This document shows positions 31,276 to 41,457 of a stretch of DNA of 55,597 nucleotides, piece after piece. The DNA is from an uncultured Collinsella sp. GTDB lineage: Bacteria > Actinomycetota > Coriobacteriia > Coriobacteriales > Coriobacteriaceae. Both the position numbers and the translations under genes were made by a program. The DNA lies in contig CATYVQ010000016.1 in the NCBI GenBank assembly GCA_958413895.1, positions 1-55,597 of the forward strand, written 5' to 3'. The notes under the pieces were generated by a model. It did not search any database. It had not been told where the DNA came from and worked only from the letters and a program-made list of their open reading frames with translations. Each line of letters begins with the position of its first letter. The stretch's first letter is position 1.

Positions 31276-31377
31276 GTCCCTGGGATGGGGCCCACACATA
31301 TCGTCCCGCGCGCAGTTTCGCAGCGCAGCGAGAATGTTTGAGCACGGGATGATATGTGTGGGCCCCATCCCAGGGAC
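31276..31377. repeat. Long inverted repeat with GTCCC tips (27-bp arms)
   Basis: Positions 31276-31302 and 31351-31377 are perfect inverted copies of 27 bases (starting GTCCCTGGGATGGGG), around a 48-base GC-rich loop that has its own CCCG/CGGG pairing. It begins 12 bases after the def stop. The perfect arms show recent origin or gene-conversion-like upkeep. Confidence 0.8.
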
Positions 31378-31388
31378 GGACAATTAAC

Positions 31389-31925
31389 CTATTCGGTCTC
31401 GCCCGGTCGAGCGCCGCGGGCCAGGGCGTCCTGGTACTCCTTGACGGCCTTGATCCTCTGCATCGGCTTCAGTCGCTCAAACATAGTGTTGCCGTGCAGG
31501 TGATCGATCTCGTGCTGCAGACACACGCAGAACAGATCGCCCGTGGCCTCGTAGCGAATCAGGTTGGCGTCCAAGTCGTATGCCTCGACGACGACATGGT
31601 CGGGACGCTCGATCTCGCAGCTAATGCCAGGAATGGAAAGGCAGCCCTCGCTAAAGGGCACCAGATGGTCGCTCTGCTCCACGATCACGGGGTTAATGAG
31701 CACGTACGGGTCGTAGTCGTTCTTGTCGCTGTAGTCGCAGTCGATGGTGACGAGCTGGATGAGCTCGCCGATCTGCGGAGCAGCCAGGCCGCAACCGCCG
31801 TTATCGAACATCATCTTCTTCATCTTCTCGGCAAGCGCCTCGATCGCCGGGGTGATCTCCTCGATGACGGCGCACTCCTGGCGCAGACGAGGGTCGGGCG
31901 ACAGTACGATTCCGTTGGCTTCCAT
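31389..31925 (-). CDS. def: Peptide deformylase
   Basis: The 178-aa protein has the three deformylase motifs: GCGLAAPQIG, EGCLSIPG and QHEIDHLHG, which supply the metal-binding Cys and two His and the catalytic Glu. It removes the formyl group from nascent N-terminal Met. ATG 31925 lies 6 bases after GAAAGG; an ATG six bases earlier abuts that site. It follows priA by 18 bases and is probably co-transcribed. The YDPYVLINPVI insertion region is ordinary for the family. Confidence 0.95.
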   Translation of the reverse strand: MEANGIVLSPDPRLRQECAVIEEITPAIEALAEKMKKMMFDNGGCGLAAPQIGELIQLVTIDCDYSDKNDYDPYVLINPVIVEQSDHLVPFSEGCLSIPGISCEIERPDHVVVEAYDLDANLIRYEATGDLFCVCLQHEIDHLHGNTMFERLKPMQRIKAVKEYQDALARGARPGETE

Positions 31926-31943
31926 GGCCATCCTTTCGAGTTG

Positions 31944-34397
31944 TTACATCAAATCATAGGCGTCGACGTCAACGCTCACGCTCACGCCACGCACGGAGCC
32001 CACCTCTTTGAGGCAGGCGTCGATATCATCAGAGACATGGTACCCCACGGGCGACTTCACAAGCAGATGGAAGCGGTAACGGTCCTTGGCTCTCTCGATT
32101 ACACACGAAGCCGGGCCCAGCACCTGCGGCACGGCACTCCCCGCCCGCAAAAAGTCGGGCGCGGCGGCATGCCAGCGGCGCTTAAGAAGCTTTGCAATGC
32201 GCCCGATGTAGTCCTGCGCGTCGTCTCGGTTCGCCGACCACACCAAGATGTTGACCAAGCGAACAAACGGCGGGTACAGCACGTCGCGGCGCTGGTCCAG
32301 GTCGTAGTCGGTAAAGATCGAACGGTCGTGCTCAGCGACGGCGCGAATTACCGGGTCATCGGGCAGGTAGGTCTGGATGATCACCTCGCCGGGACGATCG
32401 CCGCGACCGGCACGGCCCGCAACCTGCTCCAGCAGGTCGTAGGCGCGCTCCCCTGCGCGGAAGTCCGGCAGCTTGAGGGCAAAGTCGGCATTGACCACGC
32501 CCACGAGCGTGACCTCGGGAAAGTCGAGGCCCTTTGCGATCATTTGGGTGCCCAGCAGCACCGCGCAATCGGCCGCATCGAATTGCTCGAGCAGCTTTTT
32601 GTGCGCATCCTTGCCGCGCGTGGAATCGGCATCCATGCGAATAATGGCGACATCCTCGGGAAGCATCTGGTGCAGTGCGTCCTCAATCTGCTGCGTGCCC
32701 AGGCCCATTTTTGCCAGGTAGCGACTGCCACATTTGGGGCAACGGCTCGTGGGCGCGGGAAACGGCTGCACGCGCCAAGACGAACCGCATGTGTGGCACT
32801 GCAGCGTGTGCGTGCGCTCGTGATACGTAAGCGCGGTGGAGCAGTGGTTGCAGGTGGGGACGCAGCCGCACTCGCGGCACATCAGGAACGGCGCAAAGCC
32901 ACGGCGGTTATGCAGCAGCACGGCCTTCTCGCGGCGCTCGACCACACGCTCCAAGCCCTCCATCAAGGGTTTTGAGAACATGGAGCGGCTGCCGTGCGAG
33001 AACTCCCGGCGCAGGTCGGCAATACGGACCGTGGGCAGCACGGCGTGTCCCGGGCGCTCGGGCATCTCGACGCGCGTCCAAGTGGCACCGTTATACGTGC
33101 CACGGCGGCAGCGGTCAAGGGCCTCAGCAGAAGGCGTGGCCGAGCCCAGCACGAGCGGGCAGCGATAGCGACGCGCCATCTCGGCCGCCACCTCGCGCGC
33201 ATGATAGCGCGGGCTGGAACCCTGCTTATAGCTGGTCTCGTGCTCCTCGTCGATGATGATAAGGCCCAGGTCGCTGAGCGGGCAGAAGAGCGCCGAACGC
33301 GCGCCGACGACAACACGGGCCGCACCACTGGCGACCATATCCCACTGGTCCAGACGCTCGCCGGCCGAAAGGCGCGAATGGAACACGGCGACCGTCTCGC
33401 CAAAACGCGAGCGGAAGCGGCCGACAGTCTGGGCCGTCAGCGAGATCTCGGGCACCAGCACGCAGGCCGAACGGCCGGCCGACAGCACGCGCTCAATCGC
33501 CGAGAGATAAACCTCGGTTTTGCCGGAGCCGGTGACGCCGTCGACCAACACCACGTCGCCATGAGCGTCCAGACGAGCGCGCTCAATCTGCGCGAGCGCC
33601 TGCTGCTGGCCGTTCGTGAGCGCGACTGGTGCCTTACCGCTTGCCGAGGACAGCGTGGTCTGCTCGCTGCAGCCACGCCAGGCGCGACGCTCCTCCACCA
33701 CGACGACACCACGTTTTTCGAGCGCCTTGATGGTCGCCGACATGCTGTTGTAGAGCAGGTTGAGGTCGCGCGTTGTGACCGGGCCGCACTGTAGTGCCTC
33801 GATGAGCTGACGCTGGCGGACCGCCGTTTTGGGAGGCGTATAGTCGAAGCCCTCGGGCGTGAGCATGACCCAGCGGTTTTGGATGGGTTTGACGGCGGGG
33901 CGCTCAACGGCCCACACGCCGTCGTCGCCCTTGACCACGCGCGGGCTTCCGCCCGGAGGCAAGAACAGGCGCAGGCACTCGGAAAGCGTCGCAACATACT
34001 CGCGGCTCATCCAACGTGCAATACGGGCGGACTCGGCGCCAAAGAGCGGTTTGCTGAGGATAGCCTCGACAGCTTTAATGCGCGCGGGGTCGATGGCGTT
34101 GTTGCCCTGCAGGTCGCCCAGCTCAGGCGCAGTGTCGACGATATAGCCCGCGGCGGCACGGTTACCAAAGTGGACCAGAACCGTCGATCCGACCTGGGCC
34201 TCGTCGGCAAGGGACTCGGGAATGCCGTAAGCAAACGGTTCAGACAGCGCACGGGTGGGGATGTCGAGAACCACGCTCGTGTAGGCGGTAATGGGCTCAG
34301 GTGAAGGCTCGGGCTTGGCCGGGGCAGCACCGGATGCCGGCGCCGCCGGAGTCTCCTCCGGATCCAGCGAACCAAACAGCGAAAGTTGCTCGGCCAT
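31944..34397 (-). CDS. priA: Primosomal protein N' (replication restart helicase)
   Basis: The 817-aa protein has a 3'-DNA-binding N-terminal domain (residues about 40-140, ALSEPFAYGIPESLADEAQV), Walker A GVTGSGKTEVYLSA, DEEH box LIIIDEEHETSYKQGSSPRY, zinc-binding Cys clusters (CRECGCVPTCNHCSTAL, CHTCGSSW, CPKCGSRY) and helicase motif VAGRAGRGDRPGEVI. It loads the replisome at stalled forks. The first 40 residues are a Pro/Ala-rich extension. AGGAGGT lies 9 bases before the ATG. It shares an operon with def. Confidence 0.95.
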   Translation of the reverse strand: MAEQLSLFGSLDPEETPAAPASGAAPAKPEPSPEPITAYTSVVLDIPTRALSEPFAYGIPESLADEAQVGSTVLVHFGNRAAAGYIVDTAPELGDLQGNNAIDPARIKAVEAILSKPLFGAESARIARWMSREYVATLSECLRLFLPPGGSPRVVKGDDGVWAVERPAVKPIQNRWVMLTPEGFDYTPPKTAVRQRQLIEALQCGPVTTRDLNLLYNSMSATIKALEKRGVVVVEERRAWRGCSEQTTLSSASGKAPVALTNGQQQALAQIERARLDAHGDVVLVDGVTGSGKTEVYLSAIERVLSAGRSACVLVPEISLTAQTVGRFRSRFGETVAVFHSRLSAGERLDQWDMVASGAARVVVGARSALFCPLSDLGLIIIDEEHETSYKQGSSPRYHAREVAAEMARRYRCPLVLGSATPSAEALDRCRRGTYNGATWTRVEMPERPGHAVLPTVRIADLRREFSHGSRSMFSKPLMEGLERVVERREKAVLLHNRRGFAPFLMCRECGCVPTCNHCSTALTYHERTHTLQCHTCGSSWRVQPFPAPTSRCPKCGSRYLAKMGLGTQQIEDALHQMLPEDVAIIRMDADSTRGKDAHKKLLEQFDAADCAVLLGTQMIAKGLDFPEVTLVGVVNADFALKLPDFRAGERAYDLLEQVAGRAGRGDRPGEVIIQTYLPDDPVIRAVAEHDRSIFTDYDLDQRRDVLYPPFVRLVNILVWSANRDDAQDYIGRIAKLLKRRWHAAAPDFLRAGSAVPQVLGPASCVIERAKDRYRFHLLVKSPVGYHVSDDIDACLKEVGSVRGVSVSVDVDAYDLM

Positions 34398-34427
34398 GGC
34401 CCCAGTACCTCCTATCCCATTCGTCTA

Positions 34428-34463
34428 CAGAAACAAGAGCCCCGCTCGAGGTGAACGGGGCTC
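34428..34463 (-). terminator. Terminator after gltX
   Basis: On the minus strand GAGCCCCGTTC (34463-34453) pairs with GAGCGGGGCTC (34447-34437), followed by TTGTTTCTG. It separates gltX from priA. Confidence 0.8.
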
Positions 34464-34486
34464 GGATACATACGTTTGCGCAGCGA

Positions 34487-35962
34487 TTACAGCGCCATCG
34501 TGCGGGCGCGGTCGATGCGCGCCAGGCAGTCGTCGCGGCCGACGAGCGCCATGGTCTCGCCCAGCGGAGGGCTCACGATGTTGCCGCAAACGGCGACGCG
34601 CACGGCCTGGAACACCACGCGCTTCTTGAGGTCCATCTGCTCGGGCAGCGGCTCAAGCGCGGCGTCGATGTTCGCGGCGGTCCACTCGGTAACACCCTCG
34701 AGCGCGGCCTTGGCGGCGTCCAGAATGGCACCCATGCCCTCCTTGGCCAGGCCCTTGTTGACGGATTTCTCGTCATACTCGAGCGTCTCTGCCGTGGCAA
34801 AGATGGGAGCGGCGACGGTCACGGCGTCGGACGGCATCTTGGTGCGCGGCTTAACGATGGCGGCAAGCGCGTCGATCCAGTCCTCGCCGTACTCGACATT
34901 ACCCTCGATGAGGCCTGCCTCGTGCAACTCGGGGACCATGATCTCGTCTGCAAACTGCGCGTCGGACATGCCGTTGATGTACTCGGCATTGACCCAGTCG
35001 AGCTTCTTGGGGTCGAAGGTCGCGGGGTTCTTGGAAATGCGGTCGAGCGAGAACTTGCTGGCCAGGACATCGCGCGGGATGATCGTGGTATCGCCGTCGA
35101 GCGACCAGCCGAGCAGCGCCAAGTAGTTGACGAAGGCGTCGGACAGGTAGCCGGCGTCGCGGTACTCCTCCACCGAGGTGGCACCGTGGCGCTTGGAGAG
35201 CTTCTTGCCGTCGGCGCCCAGGATCATGGAGATGTGGGCGAACGTGGGCACGGGCGCGCCGAGGGCCTCGTAGACCATGACCTGACGCGGGGTGTTGGAC
35301 AGGTGGTCGTCGCCGCGGATGACATGGGTGATCTTCATCATGGCGTCGTCGACGACGGTCGCGAAGTTGTACGTGGGCGTGCCATCGGAGCGGAAGATGA
35401 CAAAGTCGTCGAGCTCCTTGGCGTCGAAGGTCACCTCGCCGTGGACGGCGTCGTGGATGACGACGTCGCCGCGGTCCTCGGGCACCTTGATGCGCAGGAC
35501 GTAGGACTCGCCGGCCTCGATGCGGCGGCGGGCCTCCTCGGGATCAAGATCACGGCAGCGGCGCTGATAGCCCTGGAAGGGGTCCTTGCGCTCCTGCGCG
35601 GCCTTGCGATCGGCGTCGAGCTGCTCCTTGGTGCAGAAGCATGGATAGGCCTTGCCCTCGTCCCAAAGCTTCTGGGCGGCCTGCTTGTACAGGTCCAGGC
35701 GCTCGGTCTGGGCGTAGGGGCCAAAGTCGCCGCCCACCTCGGGACCCTCGTCCCAGTCCAGGCCCAGCCAACGCATGGCGCGCAGGATGATCTGCGTGTT
35801 CTCGTCGGTGGAGCGGGTGGGGTCGGTGTCGTCGATGCGCAGGATGAACGTGCCGCCGTTAGCACGGGCGAAAGCCCAGTTATAGATAGCGGTGCGGGCA
35901 CCGCCGATGTGCAGCTTGCCCGTCGGTGAGGGTGCAAAGCGGACGCGAACGTCTGATGCCAT
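34487..35962 (-). CDS. gltX: Glutamyl-tRNA synthetase
   Basis: The 491-aa class I synthetase starts DVRVRFAPSPTGKLHIGGAR with the HIGH-type motif HIGG, then LRIDDTDPTRSTDENTQ and the KMSKS equivalent KKLSKRHGATSVEEY, with a full anticodon-binding C-terminal region. It charges tRNA-Glu. ATG 35962 (MASDVRV) follows CGAGGAGATATCC; the 13 codons upstream have no such site. The length is that of a real GluRS, not of GluQ. It is divergent from metK. Confidence 0.95.
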   Translation of the reverse strand: MASDVRVRFAPSPTGKLHIGGARTAIYNWAFARANGGTFILRIDDTDPTRSTDENTQIILRAMRWLGLDWDEGPEVGGDFGPYAQTERLDLYKQAAQKLWDEGKAYPCFCTKEQLDADRKAAQERKDPFQGYQRRCRDLDPEEARRRIEAGESYVLRIKVPEDRGDVVIHDAVHGEVTFDAKELDDFVIFRSDGTPTYNFATVVDDAMMKITHVIRGDDHLSNTPRQVMVYEALGAPVPTFAHISMILGADGKKLSKRHGATSVEEYRDAGYLSDAFVNYLALLGWSLDGDTTIIPRDVLASKFSLDRISKNPATFDPKKLDWVNAEYINGMSDAQFADEIMVPELHEAGLIEGNVEYGEDWIDALAAIVKPRTKMPSDAVTVAAPIFATAETLEYDEKSVNKGLAKEGMGAILDAAKAALEGVTEWTAANIDAALEPLPEQMDLKKRVVFQAVRVAVCGNIVSPPLGETMALVGRDDCLARIDRARTMAL

Positions 35963-36042
35963 GGATATCTCCTCGATTGCAGGATGGATGTCTAACCGCA
36001 CCAGTATAAAGCATCAAAGCAACCTCCGCACAAAGGGCACCG

Positions 36043-36140
36043 ACCTACTCATTGGGGACAGACTTAAATGACCAGTCATTGGACAACCTGTCGGCACTTA
36101 GGTAAGGGTAGTCATTTAAGTCTGTCCCCAATGAGTAGGT
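36043..36140. repeat. Long inverted repeat, 30-bp arms, GGGGACAG core
   Basis: Positions 36043-36072 and 36111-36140 are perfect inverted copies of 30 bases (containing ATTGGGGACAGACTTAAATG) around a 38-base centre. It sits between the divergent genes gltX and metK, upstream of the metK promoter. GGGGACAGA..TTAAAT sequences in inverted pairs are typical of REP doublets tied to RAYT transposases in other bacteria; no such transposase is in the window. Confidence 0.85.
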
Positions 36141-36149
36141 GCGGAAAGG

Positions 36150-36178
36150 GTGTGAATATTTGATTTACGCGCTATGAT
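36150..36178 (+). promoter_or_regulatory. Candidate metK promoter
   Basis: GTGTGA (36150-36155) and TATGAT (36173-36178) are 17 bases apart, 67 bases before the metK ATG. The -10 is good and the -35 poor. The leader is too short for a known SAM riboswitch and none was recognised; a small CCTGGCG/CGCCGGG stem occurs within it. Confidence 0.45.
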
Positions 36179-36245
36179 GTGCCCTTGCATAGAGAGCCTG
36201 GCGGAATGGTAACGGTCGCCGGGACACGTTTTTGAAAGGACAATC

Positions 36246-37526
<1,281 letters not shown>

Positions 37527-37563
37527 TTTAGAACCGCTAAGGTCACAACACGCACGCGCTTTC

Positions 37564-37600
37564 AAAAGAAGTACCGCCCCCAAGCGGTGCTTCTTTTATA
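37564..37600 (+). terminator. Terminator after metK
   Basis: AAAAGAAGTACCGC (37564-37577) pairs with GCGGTGCTTCTTTT (37584-37597) with one G-U pair, followed by ATATTAAT. Confidence 0.85.
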
Positions 37601-37660
37601 TTAATCCGGTGGTAAAGATGCTTCGATATGAGCCTACGCTGCGTCCCTAGCTAATGAATT

Positions 37661-37691
37661 TTGCCATCTAGCAACCCCAACCATGTATCCT
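37661..37691 (+). promoter_or_regulatory. Candidate promoter of the serine dehydratase gene
   Basis: TTGCCA (37661-37666) and TATCCT (37686-37691) are 19 bases apart. Transcription would begin inside or just before the inverted repeat starting at 37694, making that structure the mRNA leader. Only a moderate match. Confidence 0.35.
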
Positions 37692-37693
37692 TA

Positions 37694-37814
37694 GTCCCGA
37701 GGGGCGGGGCATAAGGTCGATCGCGAGTTCCGCACGAGCCGGAGAGCACTTAATGTGCTCTCCGTGCGAGCAGGACTGTCCGAGCAGGCGACCTTATGCC
37801 CCGCCCCTCGGGAC
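37694..37814. repeat. Nested inverted repeat with GTCCC tips (26-bp arms) before serine dehydratase
   Basis: Positions 37694-37719 and 37789-37814 are perfect 26-base inverted copies (starting GTCCCGAGGGGCGGGG). Inside, GGAGAGCAC-ttaat-GTGCTCTCC (37741-37763) forms a second hairpin, bordered by CGCAC/GTGCG. The right arm ends 24 bases before the ATG. Confidence 0.8.
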
Positions 37815-37837
37815 GACGGGATAGAACAGGAGCGCAT

Positions 37838-39445
37838 ATGGCAGGCAAGCCGCAAACACTAGCTACGACCTCAGCATTCGAGATCTTGGGCCCCGTCATG
37901 GTCGGCCCCAGCTCATCGCACACCGCCGGCGCCCTGCGGTGCGCCCAAGTTGCTGCCAGCCTGCTGGAAGGCCGCATCACCAAAGTCACCTTTGGCCTGT
38001 GGAACTCCTTCGCCCACACCTACCGCGGCCACGGCACCGACCGCGCGCTCGTCGCAGGCATCCTGGGCCTCGACACCGATGACGAGAACATCAAGCAGGC
38101 CTTCGACCTCGCACGCGAGCAGGGCCTCGAATATCACTTTGACATCAAGGGCGACGACGCCTCCATCCACCCCAACACCGTCGACATCGACATGGTCGAC
38201 GACACGGGCGCCACGGCACAGGTCCGCGGTGAGAGCCTGGGCGGCGGCAAGATGCGCATCAGCCGCATTAACGGCGTCGGCGTCGACATCACGGGCATGT
38301 ATTCCACGCTCTTCGTGGCGCACAAGGACGTTCCCGGCGTGCTCGCCGCGCTCACCAACCTGCTCGCCTATGCCCACGTGAACATCGCGTTCTGCCGCAC
38401 CTACCGCACCGAAGTGGGCGGCCAGGCCTACTCCGTCTTTGAGACCGACGGCGCGCCCGACGACACTGTTATCCCGATGCTACGCAAGCTCGACAATGTC
38501 GATTACGCGACCTTTATCGAGCTCCCCGGTTCTGCCTCGTCGCTCTCCCCCGGCGTCTCGGCCAAGGAAATCTTCGACGACGGCGAGCAGTTGCTCGATG
38601 CGTGCGAGGAACTGGGGCTCAGCATCGGCGCCGTCATGGCCGTTCGCGAGGCGCGTCTGACCGGCGAGGCCCACGCTGTCGCCGCCATGCGCCGCGTGCT
38701 CGACGTCATGCGCGAGGAGACCACGGCCCCCATCGCCAATCCGCAGCGTTCGCTCGGCGGGCTTATCGGCGGCGAGGCCAAGCTCGTCGAAGCAACCCGC
38801 TGCAACGATTTGAGTGCAAGCCTGATGGGCGCCGTCCAGACCGAGGCCGTGGCCCGCGCCATGGCCGTGCTCGAGCGCTCCGCTACCATGGGCGTGATCG
38901 TCGCCGCCCCCACAGCCGGCTCCGCGGGTGTTGTGCCCGGCTGCGTGCTGGCGCTCGCCGATCGCCTGCAGCTCAACGACGAGCAGGTCATGGATGCGCT
39001 CTACTGCGCAGCCGCCATCGGCCTCAACCTCACCACGAGCGCCTGCGTCGCCGGCGCCGAGGGCGGATGCCAGGCCGAGGTCGGAAGCGCCGCCGCCATG
39101 GCAGCCGCCGCGCTGGTGCAGATGCTCGGTGGCACGCCCGAGCAGGCGCTCGACGCCAGTTCCATCGCGCTGAGTAACCTGCTGGGCCTGGTCTGCGATC
39201 CTGTAGGCGGCCTCGTGGAGGTGCCCTGCCAAAACCGTAACGCCATCGGCGTGGCTGCGGCCTTTAGCTCGGCACAACTCGCCCTCGCAGGCATTAAGAG
39301 CTTGGTGCCGTTTGACCAGATGGCACATGTCATGCTCTCGGTGGGTCACGCGTTGCCGGCCACGCTGCGCGAGACGGCAAAGGGCGGCATCGCGCAGGCT
39401 CCGGCCGCACTTTCGGCCTGTGCAAAATGCGGTGTGTGCGGATAG
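37838..39445 (+). CDS. sdaA: L-serine ammonia-lyase, single-chain iron-sulfur type
   Basis: The 535-aa protein joins the beta domain (FEILGPVMVGPSSSHTAGAL, then an ACT-like segment near residues 150-220) to the alpha domain (GVIVAAPTAGSAGVVPGCVL, SACVAGAEGGCQAEVGSAAA, LVCDPVGGLVEVPCQNRNAI), whose Cys residues hold the [4Fe-4S] cluster. It converts L-serine to pyruvate and ammonia, a typical energy reaction in amino-acid-fermenting anaerobes. In many Firmicutes these are two genes (sdaAB, sdaAA). ATG 37838 follows CAGGAG by 5 bases; the upstream open codons lie in the repeat. Confidence 0.94.
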   Translation: MAGKPQTLATTSAFEILGPVMVGPSSSHTAGALRCAQVAASLLEGRITKVTFGLWNSFAHTYRGHGTDRALVAGILGLDTDDENIKQAFDLAREQGLEYHFDIKGDDASIHPNTVDIDMVDDTGATAQVRGESLGGGKMRISRINGVGVDITGMYSTLFVAHKDVPGVLAALTNLLAYAHVNIAFCRTYRTEVGGQAYSVFETDGAPDDTVIPMLRKLDNVDYATFIELPGSASSLSPGVSAKEIFDDGEQLLDACEELGLSIGAVMAVREARLTGEAHAVAAMRRVLDVMREETTAPIANPQRSLGGLIGGEAKLVEATRCNDLSASLMGAVQTEAVARAMAVLERSATMGVIVAAPTAGSAGVVPGCVLALADRLQLNDEQVMDALYCAAAIGLNLTTSACVAGAEGGCQAEVGSAAAMAAAALVQMLGGTPEQALDASSIALSNLLGLVCDPVGGLVEVPCQNRNAIGVAAAFSSAQLALAGIKSLVPFDQMAHVMLSVGHALPATLRETAKGGIAQAPAALSACAKCGVCG

Positions 39446-39461
39446 CGGCAAAGAATGACTC

Positions 39462-39491
39462 AGAGGTGGGACAAATGTCCCACCTCTTTTG
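39462..39491 (+). terminator. Terminator after serine dehydratase
   Basis: AGAGGTGGGAC-aaat-GTCCCACCTCT is a perfect 11-bp stem followed by TTTTG. Confidence 0.92.
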
Positions 39492-39508
39492 AATGCCACC
39501 GTTTCCGT

Positions 39509-39537
39509 ACCACAAACAGCAGGGCAATCGCTATAAT
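39509..39537 (+). promoter_or_regulatory. Promoter of the L,D-transpeptidase gene
   Basis: A perfect TATAAT (39532-39537) is preceded 17 bases upstream by ACCACA (39509-39514), about 57 bases before the start codon. Confidence 0.6.
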
Positions 39538-39594
39538 GCAAGCCCAGTAAAAACACGATGAACCGCAAGGCGAAAATCGAAGGATATGCATACG

Positions 39595-41328
39595 ATGTCG
39601 CAAAACGATCGAACTCAACTGATTCCCGATCCGCAGCAGCCGAGCAGGCACACCGGCGGCGTTCAGTCGCCGCGTCCTATCGCGCCGAGCCACGGTCAGC
39701 AACGTGGTGCGGCAAACGCTTCTCAACGTCCGAACCAACAGCGACAGCAGCGTCAACAACGTCAGCAGCGCCAGGCAAACGGCAATGCGCCCCAGCAGCC
39801 CCCCACGCACGCTCGAGGCGATCGTGGCCCCGCGCGCAAATCCGCCGAGAACAATAAGTCGGGCAAAAAGACGACGCTCTTTGTCGTCCTGGGTCTAATC
39901 GTCATTGTCTATATCGTAGGCGTCGTAGCATTTTCGCAGGTAGCCTACCCCAACACCACCATCGCCGGCGTCGATGTCTCGTTTTCCAACGCTTCGTCTG
40001 CCGCAACCAAGGTCAATTCGGCATGGAAGCACTATAAGCTCGCCGTGACAGGCGATGACTTTAGCTGGACCTATCAGCCCGAGTCCGATGAACCCATCGT
40101 CGATGGCGAAGCTGCCGCAAAAGAGATCATCAACCACAACGAAGCCTTTATGTGGCCGGTCCGCCTTGTGGAATCCTTAAGCGGCAAGACCAAAACAACT
40201 GCCACCTCCAACGAAGTCGATCTTAATCAAGACGTCGACCTGTCCATGCTCTCCGACACCTTTGACCAAAAGCAGTTTGAGGAGGATCTGGGCGCTGCCA
40301 TCGACGAGTTTAACGAGGGCCGTTCGGGCACGTTCGAGGCCAATAGCTCCTATGACGAGCAGGCCGGCAAGTTTACCGTCGAGAAGGCGCGCTCCAACGA
40401 AAAACTCAACCGCGAGCATGTCATTAAGTATGCCGAGCTCGAGCTTGCCTCGCTGGCCGAGACCGTAGATCTTTCCAAGCTCGGCAACGATGCCTATGAG
40501 CCACTCAATGGAACGCTGACAGATGATCAGATTCAGGCCGCATGCGATGCCGCCAACAACTTCTTGGGCGTCAACGTGACCCTCAAGCTCAACGGCGAGG
40601 ATGCCGGCAAGGTTGATGGCAGCTCCGTGCTGCAGTGGATCAGCTTTGCCGATCCGGCCAACCCCACGCTCGATACGTCGCAGATCAGTAGCTGGGCAGC
40701 CGAGCTCGCCAACGGCTTTAATACCGTGGGCTCCACTCGTTGGTGGACGCGCGCCGATGGCAAGCAGTGCGCCGTCGAAGGCGGCGACTTTGGTTGGTCC
40801 ATCGACAGCAGCTCGCTCGCCAAGCAGGTCGAGGACGCCATTAACAACAAGCAGACCGGCGAAATCGAGATCAAGTACTCCCAGGAGGCCGACACCTTTA
40901 CCGCAAAGGGAGAGCCCGACTGGAAGGCATACATCGATGTCGATCTGTCCGAGCAGCACGCGCGCTACTACGACGAGAACGGCAATATCGTGTGGGAGGC
41001 CAACTTTATTTCCGGCAAACCGGGCGAAGACGCCACCCCCGAGGGCGTGTGGCAGATCAACAGCAACGACGGCGGCAGCACCCTGATCGGAGCCAAGGAC
41101 CCCGAGACCGGTAAGCCCAAATACGAGAGCCCGGTGAGCTACTGGATGCCTTTTGAGGGCAACATGATCGGCTTCCACGATGCCACCTGGCAAAACGACA
41201 AGAGCTTCGATAACGCCGAGTCGTACAAGTGGTGCGGCAGCCACGGTTGCATCAACCTGCGCCTGGCAGACGCCAAGGCACTTCACGACTGCATCAAAGT
41301 CGGCCTGTGCGTGGTTGTCCACTCGTAG
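39595..41328 (+). CDS. Membrane-anchored L,D-transpeptidase (YkuD)
   Basis: The 577-aa protein has a Gln/Arg/Pro-rich cytoplasmic N-terminus of about 90 residues, one membrane helix (TLFVVLGLIVIVYIVGVVAF), two repeated extracellular domains resembling the PG-binding/VanW-like substrate domain, and a C-terminal YkuD domain with MIGFHDATW and the catalytic SHGCINLRL. It should form 3-3 peptidoglycan cross-links or anchor proteins. ATG 39595 lies 10 bases after AAGGA; an ATG nine bases earlier is too close. A single gene with its own promoter. Confidence 0.92.
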   Translation: MSQNDRTQLIPDPQQPSRHTGGVQSPRPIAPSHGQQRGAANASQRPNQQRQQRQQRQQRQANGNAPQQPPTHARGDRGPARKSAENNKSGKKTTLFVVLGLIVIVYIVGVVAFSQVAYPNTTIAGVDVSFSNASSAATKVNSAWKHYKLAVTGDDFSWTYQPESDEPIVDGEAAAKEIINHNEAFMWPVRLVESLSGKTKTTATSNEVDLNQDVDLSMLSDTFDQKQFEEDLGAAIDEFNEGRSGTFEANSSYDEQAGKFTVEKARSNEKLNREHVIKYAELELASLAETVDLSKLGNDAYEPLNGTLTDDQIQAACDAANNFLGVNVTLKLNGEDAGKVDGSSVLQWISFADPANPTLDTSQISSWAAELANGFNTVGSTRWWTRADGKQCAVEGGDFGWSIDSSSLAKQVEDAINNKQTGEIEIKYSQEADTFTAKGEPDWKAYIDVDLSEQHARYYDENGNIVWEANFISGKPGEDATPEGVWQINSNDGGSTLIGAKDPETGKPKYESPVSYWMPFEGNMIGFHDATWQNDKSFDNAESYKWCGSHGCINLRLADAKALHDCIKVGLCVVVHS

Positions 41329-41392
41329 GAAAACACGCCTTCACACAACGGGGAACTGACGCTCCAATCTAACAGTTCCGAAAGAATCCGCC

Positions 41393-41424
41393 ATATGCGC
41401 CCGCCTCACGCGACGGGCGCATAT
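41393..41424 (+). terminator. Hairpin between transpeptidase and efflux genes
   Basis: ATATGCGCCCG and CGGGCGCATAT are perfect 11-bp arms around a 10-base loop; the bases after it (ACTTATTG) are only weakly U-rich. Another stem, GGAACTG/CAGTTCC, precedes it at about 41352-41379. Termination may be partial. Confidence 0.5.
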
Positions 41425-41457
41425 ACTTATTGAGGAACTTTCTATAAAGGAGACGCC

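Noticed and set aside
31356..35929. Long plus-strand open frames of about 540 codons opposite def, priA and gltX
   Set aside because: Antisense shadows with the same compositional bias; the opposite strand encodes complete known enzymes.
36179..36245. A SAM riboswitch before metK
   Set aside because: The leader is only about 60 bases, and no SAM-I, SAM-II, SMK or SAM-IV pattern could be recognised.
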